DNA of 9,950 bases. Source: Frankiales bacterium (GTDB lineage: Bacteria > Actinomycetota > Actinomycetes > Mycobacteriales > SCTD01). Of the stretch, positions 1-6,000 are shown in pieces (the first letter of the stretch is position 1; the number at the start of each line of letters is the position of its first letter). The stretch spans positions 1-9,950 of the forward strand of contig JAOPVD010000320.1 in NCBI GenBank assembly GCA_025966295.1. The letters run 5' to 3'. The position numbers and the translations under genes were made by a program. The notes beneath the pieces are model-generated. The model was not told the origin of the DNA and ran no database searches. It saw only the letters and a list, made by a program, of their open reading frames with translations.

Positions 1-780
1 GTGGCCGCCGGCGGCGCCCAGGTCGGGCCGGCGCTGCTCGCCCTGGTCGTGGGCCTCGCCCTGCAGGGCGGGGTCAACTACGCCAACGACTACAGCGACG
101 GCATCCGCGGCACCGACGCGGTGCGGGTCGGGCCGCTGCGCCTGGTCGGCTCCGGCGTCGCCGCGCCGTCCCGGGTGCTGGCCGCCGCCCTCGCCGCGTT
201 CGGCGTCGCCGCCGCGGCCGGGCTGGTGCTGGCGCTCCTCACCACCCCGCTGCTGCTGCTCGTCGGGGTCCTCGCGATCGCCGCCGCCTGGGCCTACACC
301 GGCGGCACGAACCCGTACGGCTACCGCGGCCTCGGCGAGGTCGCGGTGTTCGTGTTCTTCGGCCTGGTCGCGGTGGTTGGCACCACCTACGTGCAGGTGG
401 AGCGGCTCACGCTGCTCGCCCTGGCGGGTGGCATCGCCAGCGGCGCGCTGGCCTGCGCGATCCTCGTCACCAACAACCTGCGCGACATCCCCACGGACAG
501 CACCACCGGCAAGCGGACCCTCGCCGTCCGGCTCGGCGACGCCCGCAGCCGAGTGCTCTACCAGGCGCTCGTGGTGGCGCCGTTCGTCGTCGCGCTCGCG
601 GTCACGCCCGCCCGGCCGGGCGCGCTGCTCGCGCTGCTCGCGGCACCGCTCGCGGTCGGGCCGCTCCGGCGGGTCCGAGGCGGCGCCGTCGGCCGCGACC
701 TGGTCGCGGTGCTGCAGGAGACCGGCCGGCTGCAGCTGGCATACGGCCTGCTGCTCGCGGGCGGGCTCACACTGTCCTGA
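1..780 (+). CDS. menA: 1,4-dihydroxy-2-naphthoate polyprenyltransferase MenA, 5'-truncated by the window edge
   Basis: This is an integral membrane UbiA-superfamily prenyltransferase. MenA joins a polyprenyl diphosphate to 1,4-dihydroxy-2-naphthoate, giving demethylmenaquinone. The first Asp-rich motif is NYANDYSDG (residues 26-34 of the visible 259), followed by GTD. The second is NNLRDIPTD (158-166), followed by the family-typical GKRTLAVRLG. These motifs bind the Mg-diphosphate. Hydrophobic helices fill the spaces around 10-25, 58-100, 113-130, 135-157, 185-220 and 245-258. Family members are usually about 290 residues, and the early ARPRT-like segment is missing. The GTG at base 1 is therefore probably internal, and the true start lies upstream of the window. 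The stop is TGA at 778-780. The identification is firm; the start is not visible. Confidence 0.93.
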   Translation: MAAGGAQVGPALLALVVGLALQGGVNYANDYSDGIRGTDAVRVGPLRLVGSGVAAPSRVLAAALAAFGVAAAAGLVLALLTTPLLLLVGVLAIAAAWAYTGGTNPYGYRGLGEVAVFVFFGLVAVVGTTYVQVERLTLLALAGGIASGALACAILVTNNLRDIPTDSTTGKRTLAVRLGDARSRVLYQALVVAPFVVALAVTPARPGALLALLAAPLAVGPLRRVRGGAVGRDLVAVLQETGRLQLAYGLLLAGGLTLS

Positions 781-810
781 CCGCGCGTCGGGCCACCTGA
801 CGGCGCGCGG
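781..810 (+). terminator. Hairpin directly after menA, possible terminator or attenuator
   Basis: Bases 781-790 (CCGCGCGTCG) pair with 801-810 (CGGCGCGCGG). The 10-bp stem has one G-U wobble, and the 10-base loop is at 791-800. It starts immediately after the menA stop and ends six bases before the Shine-Dalgarno of the next gene. There is no T-run. Actinobacterial terminators often lack one, but GC-rich DNA also gives chance hairpins. It could end menA transcripts or only weaken read-through into the membrane protein gene. Confidence 0.45.
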
Positions 811-827
811 ATCGGCAGGATGACGCC

Positions 828-1874
828 GTGCCCGCACCCTCCGACTACGAGCAGCGGTTCCGGCGCGCCGGGCTGCCGTCCTTCATCGCCGAGCGGACCG
901 CGCGGCAGGACGTCTGGACCCGTGCGCTGCCGCTGCTCGGGCTGGTCGCCGGGGCCGAGGTCCTGGGCGCCGTGGACCTGAAGCTGTCGCTGCTGACCAA
1001 CGTGCTGCTGGTGGTCGCCGCCGTCGCGCTGCTGAGCGCCGGCCTGGCGCTGACCAACGCCCTGCGCCGGCGCCCGCTGCTGTCCGGGCCGGCCGAGGTG
1101 GGGACCCCGGAGCTGGTCGCGTTCGTGGTGCTGCCCGCCACCCTGCCGCTGCTGCTCAACGAGCAGCCCGTCAGCGCGCTCGTGACCGCCGCGGCCAACC
1201 TGGCGCTGCTCGCCTTCCTGTACGCCGTGATCGCCTACGGCCTGGTGTCGATCGTGCGCTGGGCGGGCCGACGGCTGCTCGGGCAGCTCGTCACCGCCGG
1301 GCAGCTGGTGGCCCGGGCCATCCCGCTGCTGCTGCTGTTCAGCGTCGTGCTGTTCATCAACACCGAGATGTGGCAGGTCTTCGCCGGCCTGGCCAACGCC
1401 CGCATCGCCGTCCTGGTCGGGCTGCTGGGGCTCCTGGCCACCGGCTTCCTCGTGGTGCGGCTGCCGCGGGAGGTCGGCGCGCTGCAGGCCGACATCGGGG
1501 AGGACTCCCTGCCGCTGGACCGGCGCGAGCGGGTCAACGTCGGCCTGGTGCTGCTCGTCTCGCAGGGCCTGCAGGTGCTGGTGGTGGCGGTCGGCGTCGG
1601 GGTGTTCTTCGTGGCGCTGGGGCTGCTCACCGTCTCCACCGGGCTGGTGGAGACCTGGACCGGGTCGGCGCCCACGCCGGTCCTGGGCAGCGGCAGTTTC
1701 GTGGTGAGCGCCGAGCTGCTGCGGGTGGCGACCGCGATCGCGAGCTTCTCGGGCTTCTACTACGCGATCGCGGTGCTCACGGATGCGACGTACCGGGAGG
1801 AGTTCGCCTCCGAGATCACGCAGGAGATGCGGCAGTCCTTCATCGACCGCGCCCAGTACCTGCGCTCCCGGTAG
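828..1874 (+). CDS. Multi-pass integral membrane protein of unknown function
   Basis: I do not recognise a named family, and no enzymatic motif is visible. The 348-residue product has a short charged N-terminus (SDYEQRFRRAG). Hydrophobic stretches follow at roughly 33-50, 55-76, 95-112, 115-143, 163-177, 192-210, 236-268 and 297-318, suggesting about eight membrane spans. A hydrophilic loop (about 211-235, VRLPREVGALQADIGEDSLPLDRRER region) and a charged tail (319-348) are probably cytoplasmic. Start choice: the GTG at 828 is preceded by AGGA at 817-820 with seven bases of spacing. The gene lies 47 bases after menA on the same strand, so they may be co-transcribed unless the hairpin at 781-810 terminates. 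Its stop is nine bases from the convergent SPFH gene stop, and no terminator is visible between them. Proximity to menA is weak evidence for a role in respiratory membranes. Confidence 0.85.
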   Translation: MPAPSDYEQRFRRAGLPSFIAERTARQDVWTRALPLLGLVAGAEVLGAVDLKLSLLTNVLLVVAAVALLSAGLALTNALRRRPLLSGPAEVGTPELVAFVVLPATLPLLLNEQPVSALVTAAANLALLAFLYAVIAYGLVSIVRWAGRRLLGQLVTAGQLVARAIPLLLLFSVVLFINTEMWQVFAGLANARIAVLVGLLGLLATGFLVVRLPREVGALQADIGEDSLPLDRRERVNVGLVLLVSQGLQVLVVAVGVGVFFVALGLLTVSTGLVETWTGSAPTPVLGSGSFVVSAELLRVATAIASFSGFYYAIAVLTDATYREEFASEITQEMRQSFIDRAQYLRSR

Positions 1875-1883
1875 GGGGGCTTC

Positions 1884-2762
1884 CTAGGCGTCGGGGGAAC
1901 CGCCGCGGACTGCCTTGGCGAGGTTGGTGGCGATCGAGGTCAGGTCGGTCGGCACGAACCAGACCTTGTTGGCCTGGCCGTTGGCGATCTCCGGGAGCCG
2001 GTCGAGGTATTTGAAGGCGAGCAGCTTGTCGTCCAGCTTGGCCGCGTGCAGGGCCTCGTAGACCTGGGTGATGGCGGCCGCCTCCCCCTGGGCGCGGAGG
2101 GTGGCCGCCTCGGCCTCGCCGCGGGCGGCGGTGACGGCCGCCTGGGCCTGGCCCTCGGCCTGCAGGATGGCCGCCGACTTCTCGCCCTCGGCGGTGAGGA
2201 TCGTGGCCCGCTTCTCGCGGTCGGCGCGCATCGCCTTCTCCATCGAGTCGCGGATCGACGCGGGCGGCTCGATCGCCTTGATCTCGACTCGGCCGACCTT
2301 GATGCCCCACTTGCCGGTGGCCTCGTCGAGCACCGCCCCGAGCTGGCTGTTGACGGTCTCGCGGCTGGTCAGCGACTCCTCGAGCAGCAGGTTGCCAACG
2401 GCGTTGCGCAGCGTCGTGACGGCGAGCTGCTCGATGCCCTGCAGGTAGTTGGCGATCTCGTAGGTGGCGGCCCGCGGGTCGGTGACCTGGAAGTAGATGA
2501 CGGTGTCGATGCCGACCACCAGGTTGTCCTTGGTGATCACCTGCTGCGGCGGGAAGGTGACCACCTGCTCGCGCAGGTCCAGCGACGGCCGCAGCCGGTC
2601 GACGAACGGCACGATGAGGTTCAGCCCCGGCTCCAGCACCCGCTGGTAGCGGCCGAACCGCTCCACCACCCGGGCCGTCGCCTGCGGCACCACCCGCACC
2701 CCGCGTGACACCACGACGAGCACCACGACCAGCAGCACCAGGGCGATGATCAGGCCTTCCAT
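1884..2762 (-). CDS. SPFH/band-7 (stomatin/prohibitin, QmcA-like) membrane protein
   Basis: This is a 292-residue SPFH-domain scaffold protein. The family forms large membrane-bound oligomers that organise lipid microdomains and associate with NfeD proteins or proteases. An N-terminal hydrophobic anchor (3-18) is followed by the SPFH domain, with the typical VPQATARVVERFGRY (25-39), PGLNLIVPFVDR (45-56), a ITKDNLVVGIDTVIYFQV segment (76-93), NAVGNLLLEE (120-129) and the WGIKVGRVEIKAIEPP stretch (152-167). An Ala/Glu/Gly-rich coiled coil follows (about 172-240), then a C-terminal FKYLDRLPEIANG segment. The ATG start abuts the nfeD stop with no gap. Its Shine-Dalgarno GAGGAG (2769-2774, minus strand) lies inside the nfeD end at six bases spacing, so the two are surely co-expressed. 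The family assignment is very secure, but the cellular role here is inferred. Confidence 0.95.
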   Translation of the reverse strand: MEGLIIALVLLVVVLVVVSRGVRVVPQATARVVERFGRYQRVLEPGLNLIVPFVDRLRPSLDLREQVVTFPPQQVITKDNLVVGIDTVIYFQVTDPRAATYEIANYLQGIEQLAVTTLRNAVGNLLLEESLTSRETVNSQLGAVLDEATGKWGIKVGRVEIKAIEPPASIRDSMEKAMRADREKRATILTAEGEKSAAILQAEGQAQAAVTAARGEAEAATLRAQGEAAAITQVYEALHAAKLDDKLLAFKYLDRLPEIANGQANKVWFVPTDLTSIATNLAKAVRGGSPDA

Positions 2763-3194
2763 CTACAGCTCCTCGGGGTAGATGACGACGGTGGCCCCGT
2801 CGACCTTGCTGACGACGACCGAGGCGCCCACCGGGACGGTGGCCCCCGGGTACAGCGGCCGGGCCGCCCAGGACTCGCCGCCGAGCTTGACCCGACCGGC
2901 GTGGTCGCTGACGGCCTCGGTGACCACCCCGGTCCGACCGGGCAGCGCGGCCACGCCCGTCGTGATCGAGGGCTGCTGCCGGTGCAGCCGCTCGAACGGC
3001 CGCAGCAGCACGAAGCCCGCGCCGCTGGCGGCGCCGAAGACCAGGACCTGCACCACGACCGGGGCACCCAGCAGCGCCGCCACCCCCGTCACCGCGGCCG
3101 CCGCCCCGACCAGGCCGAGGACCAGGGTCAGCGTGAACAGCTCAGCGACGAGCAGCCCGCCAGCCAGGATCAGCCACAGCACCCAGTCCTCCAC
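2763..3194 (-). CDS. NfeD-like membrane protein with C-terminal OB-fold domain
   Basis: The 143-residue product has the layout of the short NfeD class, without the ClpP-like serine protease part of long NfeD. Membrane helices lie at about 5-28, 29-43 and 46-64. A soluble C-terminal OB-fold follows (about 84-142), with the typical LPGRTGVVTEAV start, a KLGGESWAARP strand pair and VPVGASVVVSKVDGATVVI before the acidic end. Such proteins partner with SPFH proteins encoded next door, as here. Start choice is not clean. The GTG at 3194-3192 gives a family-like MEDW N-terminus but only a weak Shine-Dalgarno. An in-frame GTG at 3182-3180 is preceded by GGAGG (in codons 1-3) at about five bases and would give 139 residues. 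The gene follows the polymerase gene after 42 bases on the same strand. Confidence 0.92.
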   Translation of the reverse strand: MEDWVLWLILAGGLLVAELFTLTLVLGLVGAAAAVTGVAALLGAPVVVQVLVFGAASGAGFVLLRPFERLHRQQPSITTGVAALPGRTGVVTEAVSDHAGRVKLGGESWAARPLYPGATVPVGASVVVSKVDGATVVIYPEEL

Positions 3195-3236
3195 AGCCGC
3201 AACCTACGGGTCCGACGCCGGCAGCGCTGCACTTGC

Positions 3237-4799
3237 TCAGCCCTTGGCCTCGGACCAGCGGTGCACCACGCCGACGTCGGCGACGAAGCGCACCCCCGAG
3301 CCGGCGGCCCAGTGCGCCGAAGTGGCCTGCAGCGCGTCGTGCAGCAGCGCCACCGCCGCGTCGGCCTCCCGTGCGGGCACGTGCAGCAGCAGCTCGTCGT
3401 GCAGGCACAGCACCACCCGGCCGTCACCGAGCCCGTTGCGCACCACCGCCGCCCACGCCTTGAACAGCTCGGCGGCGGCGCCCTGCACCACCGCGTTGCG
3501 GGCGTACCGGCCGACCCCGCCGGTGCCGACCCGCACCAGCCGCCCGCCGTGGGTGCGGACATCCCGGCCGACCCGGCCGGCCTCCTCGGCGCCGCGCAAG
3601 TAGGCCAGCGCCACCGGGTAGGCCTGCTCCATCTGCCGGAGCGCCTGCCCGGCCGCGCCGCTGGTCTGGCCGTACATCGCGGCCAGCACCGCCACCTTCG
3701 CGGTGGGCCGGTCGACCCCGAGCTGCCGCGCCACCGGGGTGTACATATCGTCCTCGGCCGCGGCCCGCGCCAGCCCGCGGTCACCGGAGACGGCGGCCAG
3801 GACCCGCGGTTCGACCTGGCCGAGGTCGGCCCGCACGAGCAGGTGCCCCGGCCCGGCGGCCACCGCGGACCGCAGCTCGGCCGGCAGGGAGTGCAGCCCG
3901 GCGCTCGCGGTCATCCGGCCGGCGCCGCCGTCCGCCGCGGTCCACTCGCCGCGCAGCCGGCCGGCGCGGACGTGCTGGCCCAGCCAGCCGTAGCCGTAGG
4001 TGGTGGCGACCCGCTCGGCCTTGCGCCAGGTGAGCAGCGCGTCCACGAGCGGGTGCGCCTGCCGGTACGGCTCCAGCCGCCACGACCGGGTGTCCGGCAC
4101 GTCGATCCCGAGCCGGAGCAGGGCGTCCTTGACCGACGCCGGGTTGCGCAGGTCCACGTCGTCACCGCGCAGCAGCGCGAGCACCGGCGCGTCGCGCGCC
4201 TGCCGGTCGCCGTCGCCGATGGTGGCCGCGATCAGCCGGACCGCCTCGGCGTGGTCCAGCGGCAGCCCGTCGTGCTCCAGCTCCACGCACAGCAGCGCCG
4301 CGGCCGACTCGGCCCAGGCCGTGACCACCGGCAGCGGCGGCCCGGACGGCACCGGCCGCGGGTCGGGCAGCGCCCGCAGCGCCTGCTCCTGGCGGCGCTG
4401 CACCTCCAGCGCCAGGGCGGCCCAGCGCGCCGGGTCGGTCTGCCGGGCGGCGTCCGGGTGCAGCGACCCGTCCGCCCGGACCGGCTCCACGAAGCCCTCC
4501 ACCGGCGACAGCGCCGCGTCCAGCAGGGTCAGGTCGTCGCCCGCGCGGGGCGGCGCCGGCAACCCGTGGACCGCGGCCCAGACCGCCCCGGGGTCGTCCC
4601 GGCGACCGCCGTGCAGGAGCTTGTGGACCGCCGCGAGGTCCCAGACCTGGCGGGGCCGGAGCGGGAGCAGCGGCGTCGCGGCGGCGCTCCAGAGCACCAG
4701 CCGGTCGGGCGCGGCCGCGACCTCGTCGAGCGAGCCGATCCAGGCGCGGTCCGGGCTGGCGAGACCGAGCTCGGACCCACGGACGACGACGGCCAGCAC
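3237..4799 (-). CDS. Family A (PolA-like) DNA polymerase without 5' nuclease domain, annotated in actinobacteria as bifunctional 3'-5' exonuclease/DNA polymerase
   Basis: The 520-residue product covers the C-terminal polymerase half of DNA polymerase I plus a divergent N-terminal exonuclease-like region. Motif A is RADLGQVEPRVL, with metal ligand D325 and steric-gate E330. Motif B (O helix) is R364-PTA-K368 running to Y376-G377. Motif C is LHDEL, with H467, D468 and E469. R431, N435 and Q439 match the RxxxNxxxQ helix. The catalytic set is therefore complete. The N-terminal third shows no DxE of exonuclease motif I, so proofreading is doubtful despite the usual name. Leu372 occupies the O-helix site that is Phe or Tyr in PolA. 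There is no 5'-3' nuclease domain. The GTG start lacks a clear Shine-Dalgarno but lies ten bases after the DUF4229 stop, suggesting translational coupling. A role in repair or gap filling is inferred only. Confidence 0.9.
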   Translation of the reverse strand: MLAVVVRGSELGLASPDRAWIGSLDEVAAAPDRLVLWSAAATPLLPLRPRQVWDLAAVHKLLHGGRRDDPGAVWAAVHGLPAPPRAGDDLTLLDAALSPVEGFVEPVRADGSLHPDAARQTDPARWAALALEVQRRQEQALRALPDPRPVPSGPPLPVVTAWAESAAALLCVELEHDGLPLDHAEAVRLIAATIGDGDRQARDAPVLALLRGDDVDLRNPASVKDALLRLGIDVPDTRSWRLEPYRQAHPLVDALLTWRKAERVATTYGYGWLGQHVRAGRLRGEWTAADGGAGRMTASAGLHSLPAELRSAVAAGPGHLLVRADLGQVEPRVLAAVSGDRGLARAAAEDDMYTPVARQLGVDRPTAKVAVLAAMYGQTSGAAGQALRQMEQAYPVALAYLRGAEEAGRVGRDVRTHGGRLVRVGTGGVGRYARNAVVQGAAAELFKAWAAVVRNGLGDGRVVLCLHDELLLHVPAREADAAVALLHDALQATSAHWAAGSGVRFVADVGVVHRWSEAKG

Positions 4800-4809
4800 G
4801 GCCCGAAGG

Positions 4810-5124
4810 CTAGGCCTCGGGGCCGTCGGCTGCGTCCAGGCGGGCGCGGCGACGGGCGATCTGCTCGGTCTTGGCGTCCCGCTTGGCCGCGAGCGCCTCG
4901 GCGAAGGCGTTGCGCTGCCGGCTGAGCAGGAACAGCCCGGCGATCGACGAGACGAGCAACGCCGCCAGCAGCAGCGGGATGCCGTTGAGCACGTGCCCGA
5001 TCAGGCCGCTGCCCGACCAGATGAGCAGCGCGAACAGGATGAACAGCCCGAACCGGCCCAGCGTGTAGACCACCGCCGCCTTGCGCAGCGAGCCGCTACG
5101 TCCGCCTGTCACACCCGGTTCCAC
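4810..5124 (-). CDS. DUF4229-type small membrane protein
   Basis: A 104-residue protein with a short basic N-terminus (GRSGSLRKAAVVYTLGRFG), two membrane helices (about 20-36 and 47-67), and the characteristic LLSRQRNAFAEALAAK after the second helix. The tail is highly charged, rich in Arg/Lys/Glu (about 68-97), and probably cytoplasmic. This pattern is typical of actinobacterial DUF4229 proteins, whose function is unknown. The GTG start at 5124-5122 follows a strong Shine-Dalgarno (GAGGGAG) at seven bases. It is the first gene of the four-gene minus-strand cluster (DUF4229, polymerase, NfeD, SPFH) and diverges from bldC. A TACGCT hexamer on the minus strand (5163-5158) could be a -10 box, but I see no matching -35. 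Confidence 0.85.
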   Translation of the reverse strand: MEPGVTGGRSGSLRKAAVVYTLGRFGLFILFALLIWSGSGLIGHVLNGIPLLLAALLVSSIAGLFLLSRQRNAFAEALAAKRDAKTEQIARRRARLDAADGPEA

Positions 5125-5234
5125 TGCTGCACTCCCTCATCGACAGGCCTGACAACCAGCGTACGGCGCCCCCGGCCGGGCACCGCGCGCCGGCGCCGAA
5201 TCAGACACGCCGTCACCTTGCACGCACTCGGTCG

Positions 5235-5263
5235 TTGACCGGGCAGGACCGGAGCGCGACAGT
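5235..5263 (+). promoter_or_regulatory. Candidate housekeeping-sigma promoter for bldC
   Basis: TTGACC (5235-5240) resembles the -35 consensus TTGACA, and GACAGT (5258-5263) resembles TAnnnT with one mismatch in its first base. The spacer is exactly 17 bases. Transcription would start near 5270, leaving a short leader that contains the ribosome binding site. This is based on pattern only. No conserved operator is evident in the rest of the divergent region 5125-5286, which otherwise holds GC-rich sequence. Confidence 0.45.
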
Positions 5264-5272
5264 GCACCCGGG

Positions 5273-5278
5273 GGAGGA
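5273..5278 (+). promoter_or_regulatory. Strong ribosome binding site for bldC
   Basis: GGAGGA lies eight bases upstream of the ATG at 5287. It fixes this ATG as the start of the BldC-family protein and predicts efficient translation. Confidence 0.8.
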
Positions 5279-5286
5279 AACTGATC

Positions 5287-5547
5287 ATGGCTGACGAGAT
5301 CGTTGCCCGGGCGCCGCAGCGCGACCGGTTGCTCACGCCGGGCGAGGTGGCGACGCTGTTCCGCGTCGACCCGAAGACCGTGACGCGGTGGGCTTCCGCC
5401 GGTCGCATCGGGTCCATCCGCACACCGGGTGGCCACCGCCGGTTCCGCGAGTCCGAGGTGCGTGCCCTGCTCCGGGGCGAGGCCGACGTCCCGCAGCAGC
5501 CGACCGCCAGCACCGTCGACCTGGCCGCGCGCCGCCTGGCCCGCTAG
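5287..5547 (+). CDS. bldC: BldC-family MerR-type helix-turn-helix transcriptional regulator
   Basis: An 86-residue protein that is almost entirely one winged MerR-like DNA-binding domain. LLTPGEVATLFRVDPKTVTRW (from about 15-35) forms the helix-turn-helix, followed by SIRTPGGHRRFRESEVRALL (43-62) with the GGHRRFR wing. This closely matches Streptomyces BldC, a small developmental regulator that binds direct repeats cooperatively and lacks the dimerisation coil of classic MerR proteins. A C-terminal extension (63-86, ending DLAARRLAR) is somewhat longer than the 68-residue S. coelicolor protein as I recall it. Start ATG has a strong Shine-Dalgarno. A perfect hairpin follows the stop, so the gene is probably monocistronic. 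It is divergent from the DUF4229-polymerase-nfeD-SPFH cluster, so control of that cluster is possible but unshown. Confidence 0.93.
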   Translation: MADEIVARAPQRDRLLTPGEVATLFRVDPKTVTRWASAGRIGSIRTPGGHRRFRESEVRALLRGEADVPQQPTASTVDLAARRLAR

Positions 5548-5560
5548 CACCGACCGCACA

Positions 5561-5590
5561 ACGGGACGGCTCCGCTGGGAGCCGTCCCGT
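5561..5590 (+). terminator. Perfect 13-bp hairpin terminator after bldC
   Basis: ACGGGACGGCTCC (5561-5573) and GGAGCCGTCCCGT (5578-5590) are perfectly complementary around the four-base loop GCTG. The hairpin lies 13 bases after the bldC stop. There is no long T-run (CGTCGTCCCC follows), as is usual in high-GC actinobacteria. A length and perfection this high make it the clearest terminator in the window. It separates bldC from the PLDc_N gene. Confidence 0.85.
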
Positions 5591-5648
5591 CGTCGTCCCC
5601 GCGGCCGTGCGCGGGACCGTCCCCGGTCCGGCTACCGTGACGACCTCG

Positions 5649-5658
5649 AGGAGGTGAT
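5649..5658 (+). promoter_or_regulatory. Extended Shine-Dalgarno for the PLDc_N gene
   Basis: AGGAGGTGAT is a ten-base match to the 16S anti-Shine-Dalgarno. It decides the start as GTG at 5662, with seven bases between the GGAGG core and the codon. A TACCGT hexamer at 5633-5638 could be its -10 box, but no good -35 is visible. A small GGACCG/CGGTCC hairpin (5614-5629) sits just upstream. Confidence 0.8.
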
Positions 5659-5661
5659 GAC

Positions 5662-6000
5662 GTGATCGTGGCCGGTGAGGTCCTGTTCCTGGTCCAGCTC
5701 TGCCTGCTCGTCTACTGCGTGCTCAACGTGGTCACCACACCCGAGGGCGAGTGCCGCAACCTGCCCAAGCTCGTCTGGCTGGTGCTGGTGGTCCTGCTGC
5801 CGATCGCCGGCGGCATCGCCTGGCTGGTCGCGGGCCGCCCGGTCGGGCGGCGGCCCAGAACCCGGACGACGACGCGGAGTTCCTGGCCCAGCTCAAGGCC
5901 CGGGCGGAGCAGCAGCGCAAGAACAACGCTGCCGAGCAGGCCCGCCGGCTGCGCGAGCAGGAGGACGAGGCCCCGCCCTCCTGACGCCCGTCAGGCGTAG
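5662..6000 (+). CDS. PLDc_N-type small membrane protein with an apparent frameshift; literal open reading frame
   Basis: Residues 1-59 are a typical phospholipase D-nuclease N-terminal domain protein. One membrane helix spans about 5-21. Then come the conserved NLPKLVWLVLVVLLPIAGGI and WLVAGRP stretches, covering the second helix (about 38-56). These proteins normally continue with a hydrophilic tail starting near PDDDPEFL. In the literal frame the tail instead becomes Arg/Ser/Thr/Pro-rich, like an out-of-frame reading, and runs to a TAG at 5998-6000 that overlaps the ccsB 3' end. The expected tail is in the frame shifted by -1, ending at TGA 5982-5984. One additional C in the CCC at 5854-5856 would restore a 107-residue protein. 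Either a sequence error or a real recent mutation fits. The function of PLDc_N proteins is not well defined. The start is fixed by a near-perfect Shine-Dalgarno. Confidence 0.75.
   Translation: MIVAGEVLFLVQLCLLVYCVLNVVTTPEGECRNLPKLVWLVLVVLLPIAGGIAWLVAGRPVGRRPRTRTTTRSSWPSSRPGRSSSARTTLPSRPAGCASRRTRPRPPDARQA
5854..5984 (+). other. Displaced C-terminal tail of the PLDc_N protein (other reading frame)
   Basis: Read from about 5857 in frame CAG-AAC-CCG, this stretch encodes QNPDDDAEFLAQLKARAEQQ and then an Arg/Glu/Gln-rich helix ending in TGA at 5982-5984. The acidic PDDD-x-EFL start is what normally follows the second helix in this family, and third codon positions here are strongly G/C as in real genes of this window. 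It is not preceded by its own Shine-Dalgarno, so it is best read as the true end of the gene at 5662. Confidence 0.7.
5980..5995. terminator. Small inverted repeat at the convergent stops, possible bidirectional terminator
   Basis: CCTGACG and CGTCAGG face each other around CC. The RNA stem would be about six base pairs with a GCCC loop. It overlaps the TGA of the frame-corrected PLDc_N gene (5982-5984) and the ccsB stop (5991-5993). It is short and lacks T-runs, so a terminator role is uncertain. Confidence 0.3.

Noticed and set aside
1875..1883. Terminator between the convergent membrane protein and SPFH genes
   Set aside because: Only nine bases separate the stops, and the CCTAGG palindrome at 1883-1888 is too short to form a terminator.
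2070..2260. Repeated Ala/Glu/Gly-coding DNA in the SPFH gene as a tandem repeat
   Set aside because: The similarity is at the protein level, is irregular, and is the coiled coil expected of SPFH proteins.
3221..3230. GCAGCGCTGC palindrome near the polymerase stop
   Set aside because: It is a ten-base self-complementary site with no room for a loop and no T-run, so it is not a credible terminator.
2901..4925. A 674-codon open frame on the plus strand opposite the polymerase gene
   Set aside because: It is antisense to a protein with clear polymerase motifs, is rich in Arg/Gly/Pro/His/Gln, and shows no domain. Long antisense frames are expected in very GC-rich DNA.
5854..5862. Programmed -1 ribosomal frameshift in the PLDc_N gene
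   Set aside because: The local bases do not form an X-XXY-YYZ slippery heptamer in the zero frame, and I see no convincing downstream stimulatory structure.
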